The notes: generated by a model not told the origin, from the letters alone. A stretch of 64,000 nt of DNA from Nyssa sinensis (GCA_008638375.1 CM018049.1:992001-1056000), one strand, 5' to 3'. Shown: positions 44,625 through 56,846, numbered from the stretch's first letter. Numbers and translations: made by a program.

Positions 44625-45990
44625 TCTATTTGAATCAATGCTGATAATCACAACACACATGCAAGGTATACACATATTTGTATGGGGGATTGGTTGCATG
44701 CATTTCGATTAGTTAGTGTTTGGTCCACTAGGATGAGGGAACATCACTATTTTCAGGAAGTTTCCCTACATTCCTTTACTTTATATACTTTTCTTGGAGC
44801 TATTAAAGCACAAAAGTGTTGATAGCTTAGTGGCTATCCTTTTTGGGTAAAGGTCTTCCTTTATTGTTTGGTCTTGAGTTCAAGACCTTGTATGAGCATT
44901 TTGTTCTCATTCCTCTCATATTTTATTTTAAATCACATTGCATTTAACCTTCATGTATTATTTTTAGTCTATTAACTTTCAGTTACTAGCTAACCTTATT
45001 TTATGTCACTAGTACTAGTCTTTTGACTCTTGCCTTCTTATCGTAAGTTGTGTCATTTTTTACAATTTGTGGAAGTATTGTTTTCTTAATACTTAACATG
45101 ATAAGATTATGTGTTAATGTTATTAACATCTTTTTAATTGATACTAATTATTTGTTAATTAAGTTAGGGGTGTTATAGTTCTATTCCTAGTAGGACTCTT
45201 TTCGTCAGAGTCCTATTCCCATTAGGACTCTTCTATCAAAGTCCCACTCCCAGTAGGACTCTTCTTGACAGAGTCCTATCCCTATTAGGACTCTCCTATG
45301 AGTGCCCCGCACCTAATAGGATTCTTCCTGTCGGATTCCCACCTTTGTTAGGACTCTTTTGTCCATCGGAGAACGTTTCGATAATTTCGGCACCATTTTG
45401 CCTCTAGAAGGCATTTTGGAAATTTTGGCACAATCGTACACCCAGTCGGACTCTTTGGTCATTTGAAGGGCATTTTCATAATTTCTATATCATTTTACCC
45501 ATTTAGGGGTAATTTGGTAATTTTAGCCCTTTGGTGATAAATTAGGCACATTTTTATGCCTTGATGGGCGATTTGGTCATTTCACATGTCGTGTGGCAAT
45601 CTAGTAATTCTCCACCGAATTGGAGGGCAGTGTGGTAACCTTGAGTGATAGTAGTTTATTTAAGTATAAATAGGACTATCCATTTCTAGAGTTTCCATAA
45701 ATCTAGTTGCTAAATATTTTCTTAAAATGAGATATATTGAACATGGATGTTTGCATTTTAGAGTTTATTTCCAAGTAAATTCTATCATTGGGTCTTAAAT
45801 ATAGAATCAATTCTATTGGCTCTTAGATTATCATAATTACTTTATTAATTCATTTATTTAGGATACTCATCACTTAGGATAATTATTTGATTTTTTTTAT
45901 TTAATCACATAATTATCACTTAAGACATGATCTCAGCTTTCCGTTTTAGGGTCTCATTTTAGGCTCTTGGATCAAATCTCCATATTTTGC

Positions 45991-46000
45991 CTATAAATAG
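45991..46000 (+). promoter_or_regulatory. TATA box of the LTR promoter
   Basis: CTATAAATAG, the only strong TATA box in this LTR on the + strand. Confidence 0.6.
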
Positions 46001-46387
46001 AGCCCCTTGGCCATCACTTTTAGACACATTCCCATAGCTTTATACAATTAGTATAGTCCTAGAGTTCTCTCTAAAAACTCTCCCTTTTTCCAAGACCGAA
46101 GCCCTGCCAAAGTGACAATCTCCCTTTAAGAAATAAGTAGGAACACTGCCAAAACGAAAATTTTTGAATCGATGAAACAAGCCTAAGATTTACACGATTG
46201 AAGACTCCAAATCAGATTTCCCTAGCCTAAATGTTTCCCGACTACCATGACTAAATAAGGTACACATCTCAAACCTTTAATAGTCTTCTTGTGATACCCC
46301 CAAAGCTTTAGGAATGAGGACAGGCTCATTTGTACTGTTAGGTCCTGAAGGATCGAGTGTGTTCTTAAGCTGGCTCACCTTAATTAA

Positions 46388-46723
46388 CTAGGATGAGGAT
46401 GAGGGCGCAGTTGAAGGATTAGGCTCCTCGAGGTTAGGAACCGCTATAGGAGGTGCCATGGGAGCAACTTGGGTGCATAGCTCCACATGTTGATTTCCTA
46501 TCATCGCGGCTAAGGTTTGCTGAATGGATTTGGGGATAACAAGAATTTCTAAGTTGAATGGGGCTGTTACACCAGCCAAGGGTGTGGGAATCTGCCCCTT
46601 AGAGATAGGAGGTGACACGAGGTTTGGGACTTGCTCCTCTTTCTTTGAGGTCTCCTGTTTTTGTCCTACTTTTGAGAGTTGTGGGCATCTTTCGTAGAGT
46701 GTACTCCCTAGTAGAATCGCCAA
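46388..46723 (-). CDS. Hypothetical 111-residue frame beginning in a primer-site-like sequence
   Basis: Starts at ATG 46723 and ends at TAG 46388. It is rich in P, S, E and Q, with no motif I recognise (KEEQVPNLVSPPISKG; PNLEEPNPSTAP at the end). Its first codons overlap a sequence resembling a Tat/Ogre primer site, with an LTR to the right, so it would be the leader or start of gag of a minus-strand element. It could equally be chance. Confidence 0.3.
   Translation of the reverse strand: MAILLGSTLYERCPQLSKVGQKQETSKKEEQVPNLVSPPISKGQIPTPLAGVTAPFNLEILVIPKSIQQTLAAMIGNQHVELCTQVAPMAPPIAVPNLEEPNPSTAPSSSS
46705..46722 (-). promoter_or_regulatory. Possible Tat/Ogre-type primer-binding site
   Basis: Minus-strand TGGCGATTCTACTAGGGA, similar to the TGGCGACTCCGCTGGGGA class (recalled, not checked). 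It lies next to an LTR-like end TGTAGACAAC at 46726. Confidence 0.4.
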
Positions 46724-46725
46724 AA

Positions 46726-47449
46726 TGTAGACAACTAGGAAGCTATAGAAGTTGAATTAGAGATGTGAGTTGTAAAGGCAAGCGGAACTTGGACATCAGA
46801 TGCTAGGTAGGACTTCAGAGTCAAGTGGAAGGGTAGAGGTAAGGTGATCTAGAACCTTTCAAGAGGGTTTCCCAAGAGGTTGGGGGGAGATTTATGCCAA
46901 CCTTCATATGATTCCCAATGCCTAGGCCACAACTAGCGCGTGATTTCAGATATTGAAAATTGAGAGAAAATGTGGTCAAGGTCAATCCTCTTTATTGATT
47001 GGTTAATTTCTCTACTATCTTTATTGTGGTAGCTGTGAGGGTATTTATAGTGATAGGTCACGTGTCAATCTATGGTGAGCTCACGTCAGCCCTTAGGTGT
47101 TGACATACGTCCTACTATGGCCCAAAATAGGAGTTAGTTAAGGTGGAATCCCTTATTGGTTCTAGAAGGTTTAGACTAGTCCCACACACGAGGTGCATAA
47201 AGCTTTCTAGAGTATTTGTTACCACATCCACCAATCCATAAGACCCTGAATATCCTGTATTGTAGGGAGTGTAGCACGAAGTTTACGCTACGTCCGCATG
47301 CTAAACTCTAAAGTTTCCCATGACTTGCCCCAAAGCCTTTAGGGCACCCTTATGAAGGGCAAACGAGGTAGTGGTTACACGTAAGACTCGCAAGTCTTTA
47401 CAAGTGCTTGGTTGGACGTGCGAAGAAGGGGCCTTTTGGGCAGGGTTCT
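46726..47449 (-). mobile_element. Probable LTR, minus orientation, right end uncertain
   Basis: Begins TGTAGACAACTAGG beside the primer-like site. A reversed TATA box (CTATAAATAC, 47041-47050) sits about 320 bp inside. It ends near 47449 where gag sequence of another element starts. No copy elsewhere in the window. Confidence 0.4.
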
Positions 47450-47455
47450 CCTAAC

Positions 47456-48134
47456 TTCCTAGCCATTTTTTGTACTTGATACTGTCTTTTAGGCCATTTT
47501 CAAATTTTCTAGCCTTTAGGTCCTCAGTGGCAATAGTGTGGGGTGAGAAGCGAGCCAGCTCTATGAACTTGGCCTCGTATTCCTCAATAGTCATGTTTCC
47601 CAGTGTAAGGGTTGCGAATTCTGCTATCTTATGGTTCTTGGTTGACTGTGGGAAATATTTGTCATAGAATACCTCTAAGAATCGTGCCCAGGTCATTGGA
47701 GGTTCTCTTTCCTTCTTTAAGAGCCACCAACGGCATGCTACATCTTTAAAAGTGAAAGTAGTAAATAGGACCTTCTACTCCTCTATATAGGGCAGAACTG
47801 TGAATATACGCTCCATTTCCAAGACCCACGCATCCGTGTTGATCGTTGATGCGAGCCCATCAAACCTAGGAGGTTTGAAGCTCTGGAACATCTTGTGTGT
47901 CGCAGTGTTTCTGACTTCAACAAGTTGTCCTTGGTCTTGAGGTGCTTGGGGATTTGGCGCCTGTTGTCGAACCCCACTCTGAGCTTCAACACTACTCATG
48001 GTTCGGGCCATTGTTTTCAAGATCTGTTCGACCCTGTCTAGCCACTCATCTGGGTTACTTGCGTTCCATCGAGTGTTCACCAATGTCACTGTTACGAAAG
48101 GTAAACATTTTGTTAGTTCATCTTGATATGTCAT
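47456..48134 (-). pseudogene. Tekay/Del chromovirus gag, N-terminal two thirds
   Basis: Read right to left from ATG 48134: MTYQDELTKCLPF, VNTRWNASNPDEWLDRVEQI, MFQSFKPPRFDG, WVLEMERIFTVLP, an in-frame TAG where relatives have Q (EEQKV), FTFKDVACRWW, WARFLEVFYDKYFPQS, EYEAKFIELARFSPHT, KARKFENGLKDSIKYK. It then breaks off at about 47456, so the zinc knuckle and all of pol are missing. Less decayed than the gag at 15845-16801, with which it aligns throughout. Confidence 0.88.
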
Positions 48135-48562
48135 AACACATAAGGTTATATTTATTTACCTTATAATTTAAGGTTTAAGATTTTCATTAATCATTTTCTG
48201 ATTCTAATTATGGGTTCTATAGCCCACGCTTACTTCTAATATTCAGATTTTAACACTTTTACTCTATTGCGGGTTTCATACCCCACCTTCATATACTTCA
48301 AGATATATACTTACTCTATTGCAGGTCCCATACCTCGCCTTCAGATCAGGACATTTACTTCAAAACATTTACTTCACTTTTGCGGGTCCCATGCCCTGCC
48401 TTCACATTAGAACATATACTTCAGGACATTTTCTTTCCTTAGTTTTTCTTTAGTAGGTCATTTACTAATTTTAATTTTCTTAGGCAGCCTAGGACCTACC
48501 TAAGCCTATAATTCTATTACTAACCCTGTTGGTGGCACTTTTTTCTTATTAAATCAACCTAT
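48135..48562 (-). repeat. 5' leader with ~60-bp tandem repeats
   Basis: Four diverged GCGGGTCCCATACCCCGCC-like units near 48207, 48270, 48323 and 48382, between gag and the primer site. Same family as at 16955 and 23440. Confidence 0.72.
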
Positions 48563-48575
48563 AGCTTTGATACCA
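48563..48575 (-). promoter_or_regulatory. Primer-binding site, tRNA-Met type, one mismatch
   Basis: AGCTTTGATACCA (TGGTATCAAAGCT on the minus strand), four bases from the LTR start TGTCATGACC. The G to A in TCAGAG fits deamination. Confidence 0.82.
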
Positions 48576-51500
48576 CGTCTGTCATGACCTGTGACCTAGC
48601 TTATGCGGATTACAAGGACGTGACTGCCACCCTTCAGCCTGGGGGCCGACGGGTGGACCAGGAGTGATGGTGCCAAACAATGGTGCAGACATGAACATAA
48701 TTTGCGAAAGCGTGAAAACTTTTTCTTTCTGCACATCCGCCCGGAACTGCTGCTCTTCAGAATGATACAATTAACAGACATACAGAGCTTACTAAATTTT
48801 CAATAGTTAAACATATTACATGACCATTTTCCTTAGGGACTTAATTACATAATTTGTCCAAAATAAAATGCTACAAAAGGTTGACCAACTATTGGTCCTG
48901 ACATTCTCAAAATTGTTAACTTAAATGCGGAGCTCCTGACGCCCTTACTTGGTACAGGAAAGACTTTCAACCATCTTCATTACTTGAAAGAGTCATGGGT
49001 AACAAATCTATGTGAGATTTATAAAAGGGTCGTGAGTAATTCCAGTACCTTGTCATGGGTTTTCAACTGATAGTAGGTTAGATATAAAAGAGTTCATAAA
49101 ACAGTCACTACCAATTGCTCGTACACTTCAGATACATAATACAAGAATCTTAAAATATATAGCATAAATCATTCAAGGTATTCAGGTTAGGCATTTATTT
49201 CATCAATACAGGATACAGATTCTTCAAAAGTTGTAGCACGAAGCATTTTAAGCATTCGAGTAAAACAGTCATTTCACGTATACAGAGCATAGGAATCTTC
49301 AAAATGTGTAACATAAAGTATTTAAAGCATTCAAGTAAAACATTTAAGATGCAGTAGAAACCTTGTAAACATGTACAGGGTGACCATTTGGTGGCCAAAG
49401 AAATTTAAATAATTTACTTGTTAATTAAGATGATAAAATCATTTTCTTGTAAATAGGCTGGTATGACCTTTCATTATTTTAAAATTGAGGCCATTTTAAA
49501 AACTCTTTTCATGTAAATGGGGATTCAAAAATCTTCTACCATTAATTATGAAAACATGAATCCTTTTCATCATAAAATCAGGACATATAAATCACATTTA
49601 GAAAAATGGGGGATAAACCTTCTGCCATTTCTAAATGTAACATCTTTTCACTTTTATTTTAGTGGAATTAGTTTTGAACCAGACTCCCAGTTTAACTTCT
49701 CGTGGAGATATCTCATGCCTGGGGGATAAACCTGCTACCAGGCATTTTTCTCGTATGTGAGTCCCATAGGGCCTCACAAGCTCGTGGTGCTTATGCACAA
49801 TTATCTTGCATTACCAGTTCGCAAACAAGAGGCATTTAAAAACATTTCTTTACAAATAGATGTTATTCAAGAGCATTTAAATATAACCTTCCAGTAGATG
49901 CTTTTCAAGAGCATTTAAAAGAACTTTATGAATATTTTAACAGAGCCTTCAAAATACTTGGAATATAAAACTTCAGAACATTTAAGACATAACCTTCAGA
50001 GTACTTAATCACATTATTCAGGAATATTTAAAACATGGCTAGAATAAAAAATATTTACTTTTAGAAAGACATTTAATAAAATTTTGAATTTAAATAGACA
50101 TGTTGCAGTACGAACTTACAAAAAGTCATCAATTTAAACAAGCTAATTTGCATGTCAAGATAGTAGTAAAAAATAGAAGCAATAATATATTTGAATCATG
50201 AGTAACGTAAATATAGTAATTTTTGAACTTAAAATACGTCAGGATGATAGAGTTAAAATCTCCACTTCAAAGTACAGGATTACTCACCTTAGTTCTCGAA
50301 GTTGGCGCTACTGGAGTGCTTATCCCTTTCCTTTGTAGTTCCTAAGAATAATTTATGAAGAATCTAATTAATTCCACATTTAACTTAAATCACCACCTAT
50401 TTAGTGTTCATAATTTATTCTTAAATCGGGTGAATCCTAATTTCCTAGGATAGGCCTTATTTCCTTTAAATCGGACTATTCGTAGTCAAATCTGACTCTT
50501 AGGCGTAGTTTAATGAATTTCTATTTTTTTGTGTCTTATATTTCAGTACTTAATTTGATAATATGGACCTCACCGTTGAGTCCGGAACATCGAAGAAAGT
50601 TAATTTAGACCCTTTTGGACTTCCATTTGGCTTCAGGCACCATTAAGGATAAAATGGTAATTTTTACATTTTACGTGTCTTAATTTTTTAAAATTTTATC
50701 TCGTAAAACGAACCTCACCATTGGGTCCAAAATATTAGAAAAAGTTAAAATATACTACCCTTTTATCTTATTTGGGAAACGGAAACATTTTACTATAATT
50801 AAATTTATTTAATTATTTAATTTAATAATATATATATATATATATTCTATTAATATAATGACACAAGTGTCACAATGGTATAGTGGCACACACATGAGGG
50901 CTTAGGGTCCTCACGTGCGTGAGGTCCTTGTTTCAAGTTTGGGGAGTTGCGGCTCCCCTTAGTTTTTCTGATATTCTTGGTGTCAAACTATGGATAAAAT
51001 GGGAAAAATAAGGATAGGATATCCCAACCTCGTATGGGTTATTAATTAGAGCCCTAACCTCGTAGCCAAATAGACCCATATTGTTTTAATTTAAAACCCA
51101 AAACCTCTAAACGACGTCATGTTACTTACCCATAGGTGCGCCTAGGCGGGTTCCAACCCGACCCATCTACTGTTCATCTTCTTTCTCATCTCCTCTGTTA
51201 CTATTGCCCTAATTTCAAAGATTTTAAATCTTTATTTCATGACATTTCAAGTAGCTTGTTGGCCTACTTTCTTCTCTAATGGTTCTTTAGAACACTAATT
51301 AAGAACTCTACGTTGGTTTGGGACCTCGAATCAAGCTCAAAAGTTCCATTGAAAGTTGGATAACCGTACTTGTAACTTAGTCGTACAAGCTTATTTTTTA
51401 CCCAAAATCGATGGGGTTTCTTCTATTGTGGTCTTTTCATCATAGGGTTCAAATCCCCATCTAAAAATTGGGTTTTGTGTTTGTGAAGGTTGGTTCTTAA

Positions 51501-52827
51501 AATTGAAACCTGCAAGTTGAGGTTTGGGGGTCTTTTCCTAAGATTCTAGGTAGCGGACTAGGGTTTTTGTAACCCCCCATAAGGTCTAGTTCAAGCCCTC
51601 GAGTAATGGAAATTGATTCTTTTGGGTTGATTCAAACCCACCTTCATAGTGGTCATCCATGGCATTTCATGTGGGGCGGACTGTTTTAGGTTTCTTAGAT
51701 TAGTTTTCTTACATTCCTAACAAGGTATATTAACTCTAAGCCATGCATGCATCCCAAACTTGTTAAACAACATGCAACTGCAATGTTTTTCTTAGAGAGA
51801 GAAACTTAGGTTTTTAGGGTTTTACCTTCACAGTGAGCTCCTTCTCTCTGATTGGCTCAGTTCTAGAGTTCCTAAGCTTTCTTAGGTTTTGATCAATGCT
51901 TGTATGAAGGTTTCCATTCTTCTCATTTCCTCCTCCTCCTTCCTCTTCTTCTTCTCTCACTCTCTCTCTAGCCGCACACGCATACTAATGCACACACTTA
52001 GTCAATTCTAACTTCCCCTCATATGCATAGCATATATGTCAAATCCCGCACCCCACCCTACGCGGATGCCGAAGATGTGATGCCAGTTAGCCGCCTTGTC
52101 GATTTCCCAACCGACAATACGACCAACCAAAGGCAAACTTCTGAAACTTACGATGAATTGCATTCCAATGTAGGGTCAGAATAGCGGAAATTAAAACATT
52201 TTCATCTCAGAAATGCAGCTCATCAGTCTTCCACAATTAGAGGTATGTACCACAGAGCAAGTTTAAAATCAACAGTTAATAACTCTAAGCCACAGATCAC
52301 ATCTATAACCAGACATATAACATAGAGCATGACTACTCTCTCTAGAGTACCATTTCCATGAGTCATATCCCTACTCATTTATTATATACGAATAAAGTCA
52401 ACTATATCATCATGCTCACCTGAATAGCCATGATCAATCCATTAGAACCTAAGTCTCCACATATTATTGCCATCAGATTCTCACTTGGGAATGCCTCTCA
52501 GCCTACTAGTATCATCTCCTTGTGCCTTCTAATCCAATGGAGATACAACTTGAAAAATGTTAAATAATGGAATGAGCTTAAACAAGCTCAGTGAGTAACA
52601 TAGGTTCCTGCCATGCGTTTCAAAACCAGTTCATATATGTACGTGCATGCTCTAATGCAGCTCAATTAGAATAATGCAGCTCATGTAGAACAAATACAGC
52701 TCAAATAGATCATATCAGAACAAACTGGTCGGACAAATCAGAACATAACAGAACAGAACATATCAGAACTGACCAGATCAGACAGATCAAATAGAACAGA
52801 TCAACAATCAAAAGAGCCTCAGCAAGT

Positions 52828-53214
52828 ATGTCTGATCCTTCCCCAGTAATGTGGGATGCTGAGTACTGGGATCCTGAGTTCCCCACGCCTCATAACCAGC
52901 CATCCTGCCTCTTAGCCAGCTATCCACCCTCTAGGGTTAGATCAGAACGGAATAGGATAACATGTACTAGATGTCCGAGTACTAGGATTCTGAGTTCACC
53001 ACGCCTCATAACCAGCTATCCTAGTATCAGGGCAGAACAGATAGGATTTAACAGATGTCTGAATACTGGGATTCTGAGTTCACCAAGCCTCATAACCAAC
53101 TATCCTAGTATCAGAGCGGAACAGATCAGGATTGAGCGGATGCTGAGTTCACCACGCCTCATAACCAGCCATCCATCCACTGATGTACTCAATCCCATGG
53201 TGGGCCCCAGATAA
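52828..53214 (-). repeat. Four-copy tandem repeat in LTR
   Basis: CCTCATAACCAGC recurs near 52888, 53003, 53088 and 53157 with CTGAGTTCACCACG before it; spacing 115, 85 and 69 bp. Left of it (52680-52800) are short AGAACAGATCAGA iterations. The 128-codon + frame is a by-product. Confidence 0.82.
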
Positions 53215-53489
53215 GACACAACACAACGAATCAGAATCAGAACAGACTCCAAACGGCGTACAACAGAACAGAGTAGACCCGAACATAATCAGAACAGAAC
53301 ATATTAAAAGACAGGTTAGAATAGGATCATGCCACATGTAATGAGTATGCGTTAAAACATATGCATTAAAGAGTACAGTGTATAAAATAGTTTAGCATAT
53401 AAAGCAATACAGTATGCAAGTTTAGGTGGTACAGAAAATATACACCAAGTCAGGAGTCCGAGTTACTCACCTGAACATGACGCTTATCT

Positions 53490-53780
53490 TTATTCATAGA
53501 TATCCTCTAGATACGTTGTTAACCACGTCCATGTATATCCTGGCATTATCTTTTTGATGGCCATCATAATTGATTCAACATCCAAAAGATCATCATATGC
53601 CTCAGATGTAAACATATCCAACCTTTGTCTGGTTGCAGTCAACATTCCACTGGCACTGCAATCATCATTTAACTTTCTGACTGATTCTTTGTTTCTCCAT
53701 TCCGAACCCCAACCACATGAACTTCTAGTGGAATCATTATCTTGGGGGCTGTAATATCCAAGTCCAAGAAAACCAGACAT
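53490..53780 (-). CDS. Unidentified 96-residue frame in LTR
   Basis: Starts MSGFLGLGYYSPQDND, ends TTYLEDIYE. It follows the previous frame by 25 bp in another phase and ends just before the donor-like site at 53470. Mixed composition with W, C and charged residues; no family recognised. Possibly the same captured sequence. Confidence 0.3.
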   Translation of the reverse strand: MSGFLGLGYYSPQDNDSTRSSCGWGSEWRNKESVRKLNDDCSASGMLTATRQRLDMFTSEAYDDLLDVESIMMAIKKIMPGYTWTWLTTYLEDIYE

Positions 53781-53805
53781 GATCCCTTAATACTTTGTTC
53801 ACTTG

Positions 53806-54102
53806 TTACTGAATAGTTTGCTTAGCTTCATCAATTCTCATTTGGACTACAGCAGTAGTTTCCAAAGCTATAATCTGACTAACATCAACATTGCTTTCAA
53901 AACAATTAATAATTTGATCCATGGAATCCGTCAGATAAGTCACATAACAAGGAGAAGCTTTAGTAATCATGCTCCAGTCCACATCTAGTGACTTCATAAT
54001 CTCACATAATTCATCTTCATAAGACGACATCGCTTGTCCAATAGTAGCAAGGTGGTTAATGTTCCAGGTGTTATTGTCTATCATCACAGTTCTGTTTCCC
54101 AT
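53806..54102 (-). CDS. Unidentified 98-residue frame in LTR
   Basis: Starts MGNRTVMIDNNTW, ends DEAKQTIQ. Mixed, acidic composition (SSYEDELCEIMKSLDVDW; LTDSMDQIINCFESN), unlike the low-complexity frames elsewhere. No domain recognised. It lies where other LTRs carry palindromic units, so it may be a captured gene fragment. Confidence 0.3.
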   Translation of the reverse strand: MGNRTVMIDNNTWNINHLATIGQAMSSYEDELCEIMKSLDVDWSMITKASPCYVTYLTDSMDQIINCFESNVDVSQIIALETTAVVQMRIDEAKQTIQ

Positions 54103-55052
54103 TCATCACTGGTTCATCATTGTTTGCAAGCCATTGTCGGCACATTGTCAATTTATATCTTCGCAGATTTCTGGTCAGCTGTCCCTTTGCTTACAGAACA
54201 GAGTCAAGGTCACTGCCGTTGACAACGATCATCACCGACCATTGCTACTACTGCCAGTGACTCAACATAAAAGTTCTTCTCCATCAAGGTCAACTCCTCC
54301 AAACCCCACTTGCATGGTGATTCAACCCCGTCGAAGTCCCTTCTACTTGACGAGGAACGAACGCCATAACCTGAAATTCCACCAATTATTCAAGAGATCC
54401 CCGTGAACAGCCTTTGTTCTCAATTAGAAACGACAAAATAGAGGAACCCGAACAGAATCCACCCCGTGCAACGAACTGCTTTACTCCGCACTTCGGTTCC
54501 TCCTTTCTGCACCAACACATATATACATATATTCCCACTGCAGCACCATCGTCGCTCCCTATCGCAACTCCAGTAGCAACCCCTGTTCGAATCAGGTTAT
54601 GGTGCAACGTCTTCCTTAATCAACAGCTCTGATTACTGCTCAATTTCAACCTAAGTTCAGTTCCATCCATGCCCATACATCCGTGTCATCATCCTCCGTC
54701 GACCATCGCAAAACCATTTGCCTTCGATCAAAACAAGGGATTTCGCCAACTGCCGCTTCTACCAATTTCATGGCACCCAAATTGATTCGAATCACCTTCT
54801 CGCAACCACTCCTCAAGCAAACCTCAAACGTCTCATACAGAATCCCCCACCCACCGATCAATCCAATGTGATTTCCCCCCAATTTTCCTACAAACAGGAA
54901 CGTATATATATATATATATATCTACACATATATATATACCTACTGCTGCACCGTTTCTAGAGCTCCATGATTTGCCCCTTTTTTTTATCAATTGCTTTGG
55001 CTGCTTCTTGCTAGAACCTTCTGGATGCCATGCTATTTTTTTTTTTGTGTAT

Positions 55053-55083
<31 letters not shown>

Positions 55084-55910
55084 CACTTCATGAGAGTTCT
55101 AGCAGCTTCTGCTGTTTCACCGACTCTCTCCTTCTAGCAGCTTCGGCTGCTCTTCTTTTCCCCCTAAATTCCAGCTTCTTCAAGAAGCTTCTCAAATAAT
55201 CTACCTATCTATATATATATATATATATATATTTTATGTTTGCCACACACAATATTTTTATATGTATTTATTTATACACATACAAATAGTATGTATAATT
55301 ATTTAATAATATATATATATCCGTATTTTATTTTATAATTTCGAAATTTATGGCATGTCGATAATTTGGCTTAAAACCAAGGCTCGAAATTATCAATATA
55401 CATTTTACCGACATTGGGTACCTTAGTCGTCCCCACAAAATTTTCATAATTATTTCACTGTAATAGTTTAATAGTTCATTCTATAAAATATTAAACTATA
55501 ACGTGCCGATAAAGCCGGGAATTTATTTGCCAACATTAGATCCCTGTTAATGTCTTATTTATTTTCACATAATTTTAATTATTCGTATCAGTCCCATATA
55601 TTCATCTTGGTACTTGTTTGACTGAATCATCTATCTCTCTGAGCAAGCACCATTTTTAGTAGTCTGGATTAATTTTATATTTTCTAATAATTTACCCCAT
55701 CATTGCTTGCTGTATTTTAAGTTATTTTAAATCACTAGCGTCATGAAATTTATATTTATTAGATCGGGGTACAATCTCGGTTATGTCAAATTTTTGGGGT
55801 ATTACAATATATATATATATATATATATACATGTACATATATATTTAATTTGGGTGAGGTGTTGCATGAATTTTGATTGGGTGTGGAAGTGGTGTGATGG
55901 GGTTTTATAA

Positions 55911-55951
<41 letters not shown>

Positions 55952-56834
55952 CTTATGAGATATATAGTACAAAAATGTTGTAGCCAAGTTGGCTAACTTA
56001 TTGGACATAAGTTCTTGCCCACTTTTTGGTCTTGGGTTCAAGACCTTGGGCCAACACTTTGGCCTATTTTTTCATCTTTTCCCTTCTTGTGCCTGGTTTG
56101 GCATTTTATATTTTATCCCATTTTTCTTTATTTTGCATTATTTTTATTTTTCTTCTTATGTACTTGTATTTTTATTTATTTCCTTCATGTGCTGACTTTA
56201 TAGATCGAAGTCTTATTGTTTTGTAGTTTTTATTCCTCCTTGGTCTAGTTTTATTAACTATCATTTTGCTTCTTAAAGTTTTTAATATTTAATTAGTGAC
56301 TTAATTTCAATAATCGGGTCGGGGTGTTATACTTTATACTCACAAAGAGAAAATAAGGATTCTCTAACCCTAGTTATGAGTAGCTAAGAAAGTTTAGAGA
56401 GAGATCAGGTGAGCAACCAGAAAGAAATAGGGTCTTTGTATATTACCCTAAAAAATCTGATATGACTAAGATGGCACCTGGACCTACTAAAATTAGGTTA
56501 TATAACGGTAATGTTCGAAATGGCTGAAAATACATTAAGTCATAATGAGATTAATTATCCTAAGATACGAACTTAATCAAAAACACCAAAGATAGTGCAT
56601 GCTCGGAGAATTGACAACCTGGTCAACCGAGTCAAAATAATTTGAACTAGTGCCGAAATTGACATTATGAAACCAATACGGATAATTAATTATGGAAATA
56701 ATGTGTATATGGAATAAGGCACTAACGAGACCCAATATCAGTAAAATGAGTAATGATGATAACGAGCCCCGAATTAATACCAAATTTGTTGGTGTTCCAT
56801 AAATTGATATTTTATAGAATAAATATCGATGTTC

Positions 56835-56846
56835 GGGGGGGGGGGG
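56835..56846. repeat. G homopolymer
   Basis: About 12 consecutive G (GTTCG12 or so, then CAATG), 30 bp before the inserted solo LTR. Confidence 0.9.

Larger units (their letters stand above)
41487..45177 (-). mobile_element. Solo LTR, Tekay-type subfamily 3 (3691 bp), minus orientation
   Basis: TATCACGACCC ... TAGGGGTGTTATA; flanks GTCCT (41482-41486) and GTTCT (45178-45182) are a 5-bp duplication with one C/T change. Both termini show TA where TG/CA is expected. Contents: 41810-42060 short CATAGTTCAATAA-type repeats, a direct duplication at 42101-42400, donor-like TTCAG|GTGAGT at 42781, palindromic units 42880-43380, tRNA-like modules 43442-43540 and 44823-44887, and a CT run 44583-44618. 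Confidence 0.85.
41130..45375 (+). repeat. ~31-bp tandem hairpin array (about 16 units), interrupted
   Basis: Unit: TAGGACTCTT-CCCGAT-AGAGTCCCATTCCCA with variation. Each full unit holds the inverted repeat GGACTCT...AGAGTCC with a ~7-nt loop. About eleven units lie left of the solo LTR (to 41486) and five or six right of it (45183-45375). Confidence 0.88.
41074..46287 (+). mobile_element. LTR of probable Tat-type element, split by solo LTR; right end approximate
   Basis: Begins TATAGACACCTCATTTTG. Holds a 31-32-bp tandem hairpin array (41130-41486 and 45183-45375), then unique sequence with a TATA box CTATAAATAG at 45991-46000 and a plausible transcript start region just after it. Interrupted by the solo LTR 41487-45177. 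I cannot find a clear terminal CA; 46287 is an estimate. Confidence 0.5.
52037..55806 (-). mobile_element. Solo LTR, subfamily 5 (3770 bp), minus orientation
   Basis: TGTCAAATCCCGCACCCC ... TTTTGGGGTATTACA, flanks ATATA (52032-52036 and 55807-55811; a weak duplication because it lies in TA repeats). Related to the plus-strand LTR at the right end of the window (shared CATTTTTCA block, AGAACAGA iterations). It lacks the palindromic units and instead has about 0.6 kb with two open frames (53490-54102). TA runs lie near 54905, 55060 and 55212. Confidence 0.82.
48580..56331 (-). mobile_element. 5' LTR of minus-strand Tekay element, split by solo LTR
   Basis: From TGTCATGACC (48580) to GGGTCGGGGTGTTATA (56331), about 3977 bp after removing the insertion 52037-55806 and one target copy. 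Order of blocks matches 41487-45177: donor-like site 50287, palindromic units 50430-50800 (GGACCTCACCGTTGAGTCC at 50565-50583), tRNA-like module 50860-50960, CTCTAGCC block 51960, TA block, tRNA-like module 55981-56046. Confidence 0.82.

Noticed and set aside
40395..45375. Regularly spaced repeats resembling a CRISPR array
   Set aside because: The genome is eukaryotic, the repeats are contiguous 53- and 31-bp tandems without unique spacers, and no cas genes are present.
52828..53214. 128-residue plus-strand frame
   Set aside because: Open because of the tandem repeat; repeats the same peptide with varying spacing and lies antisense to the LTR.
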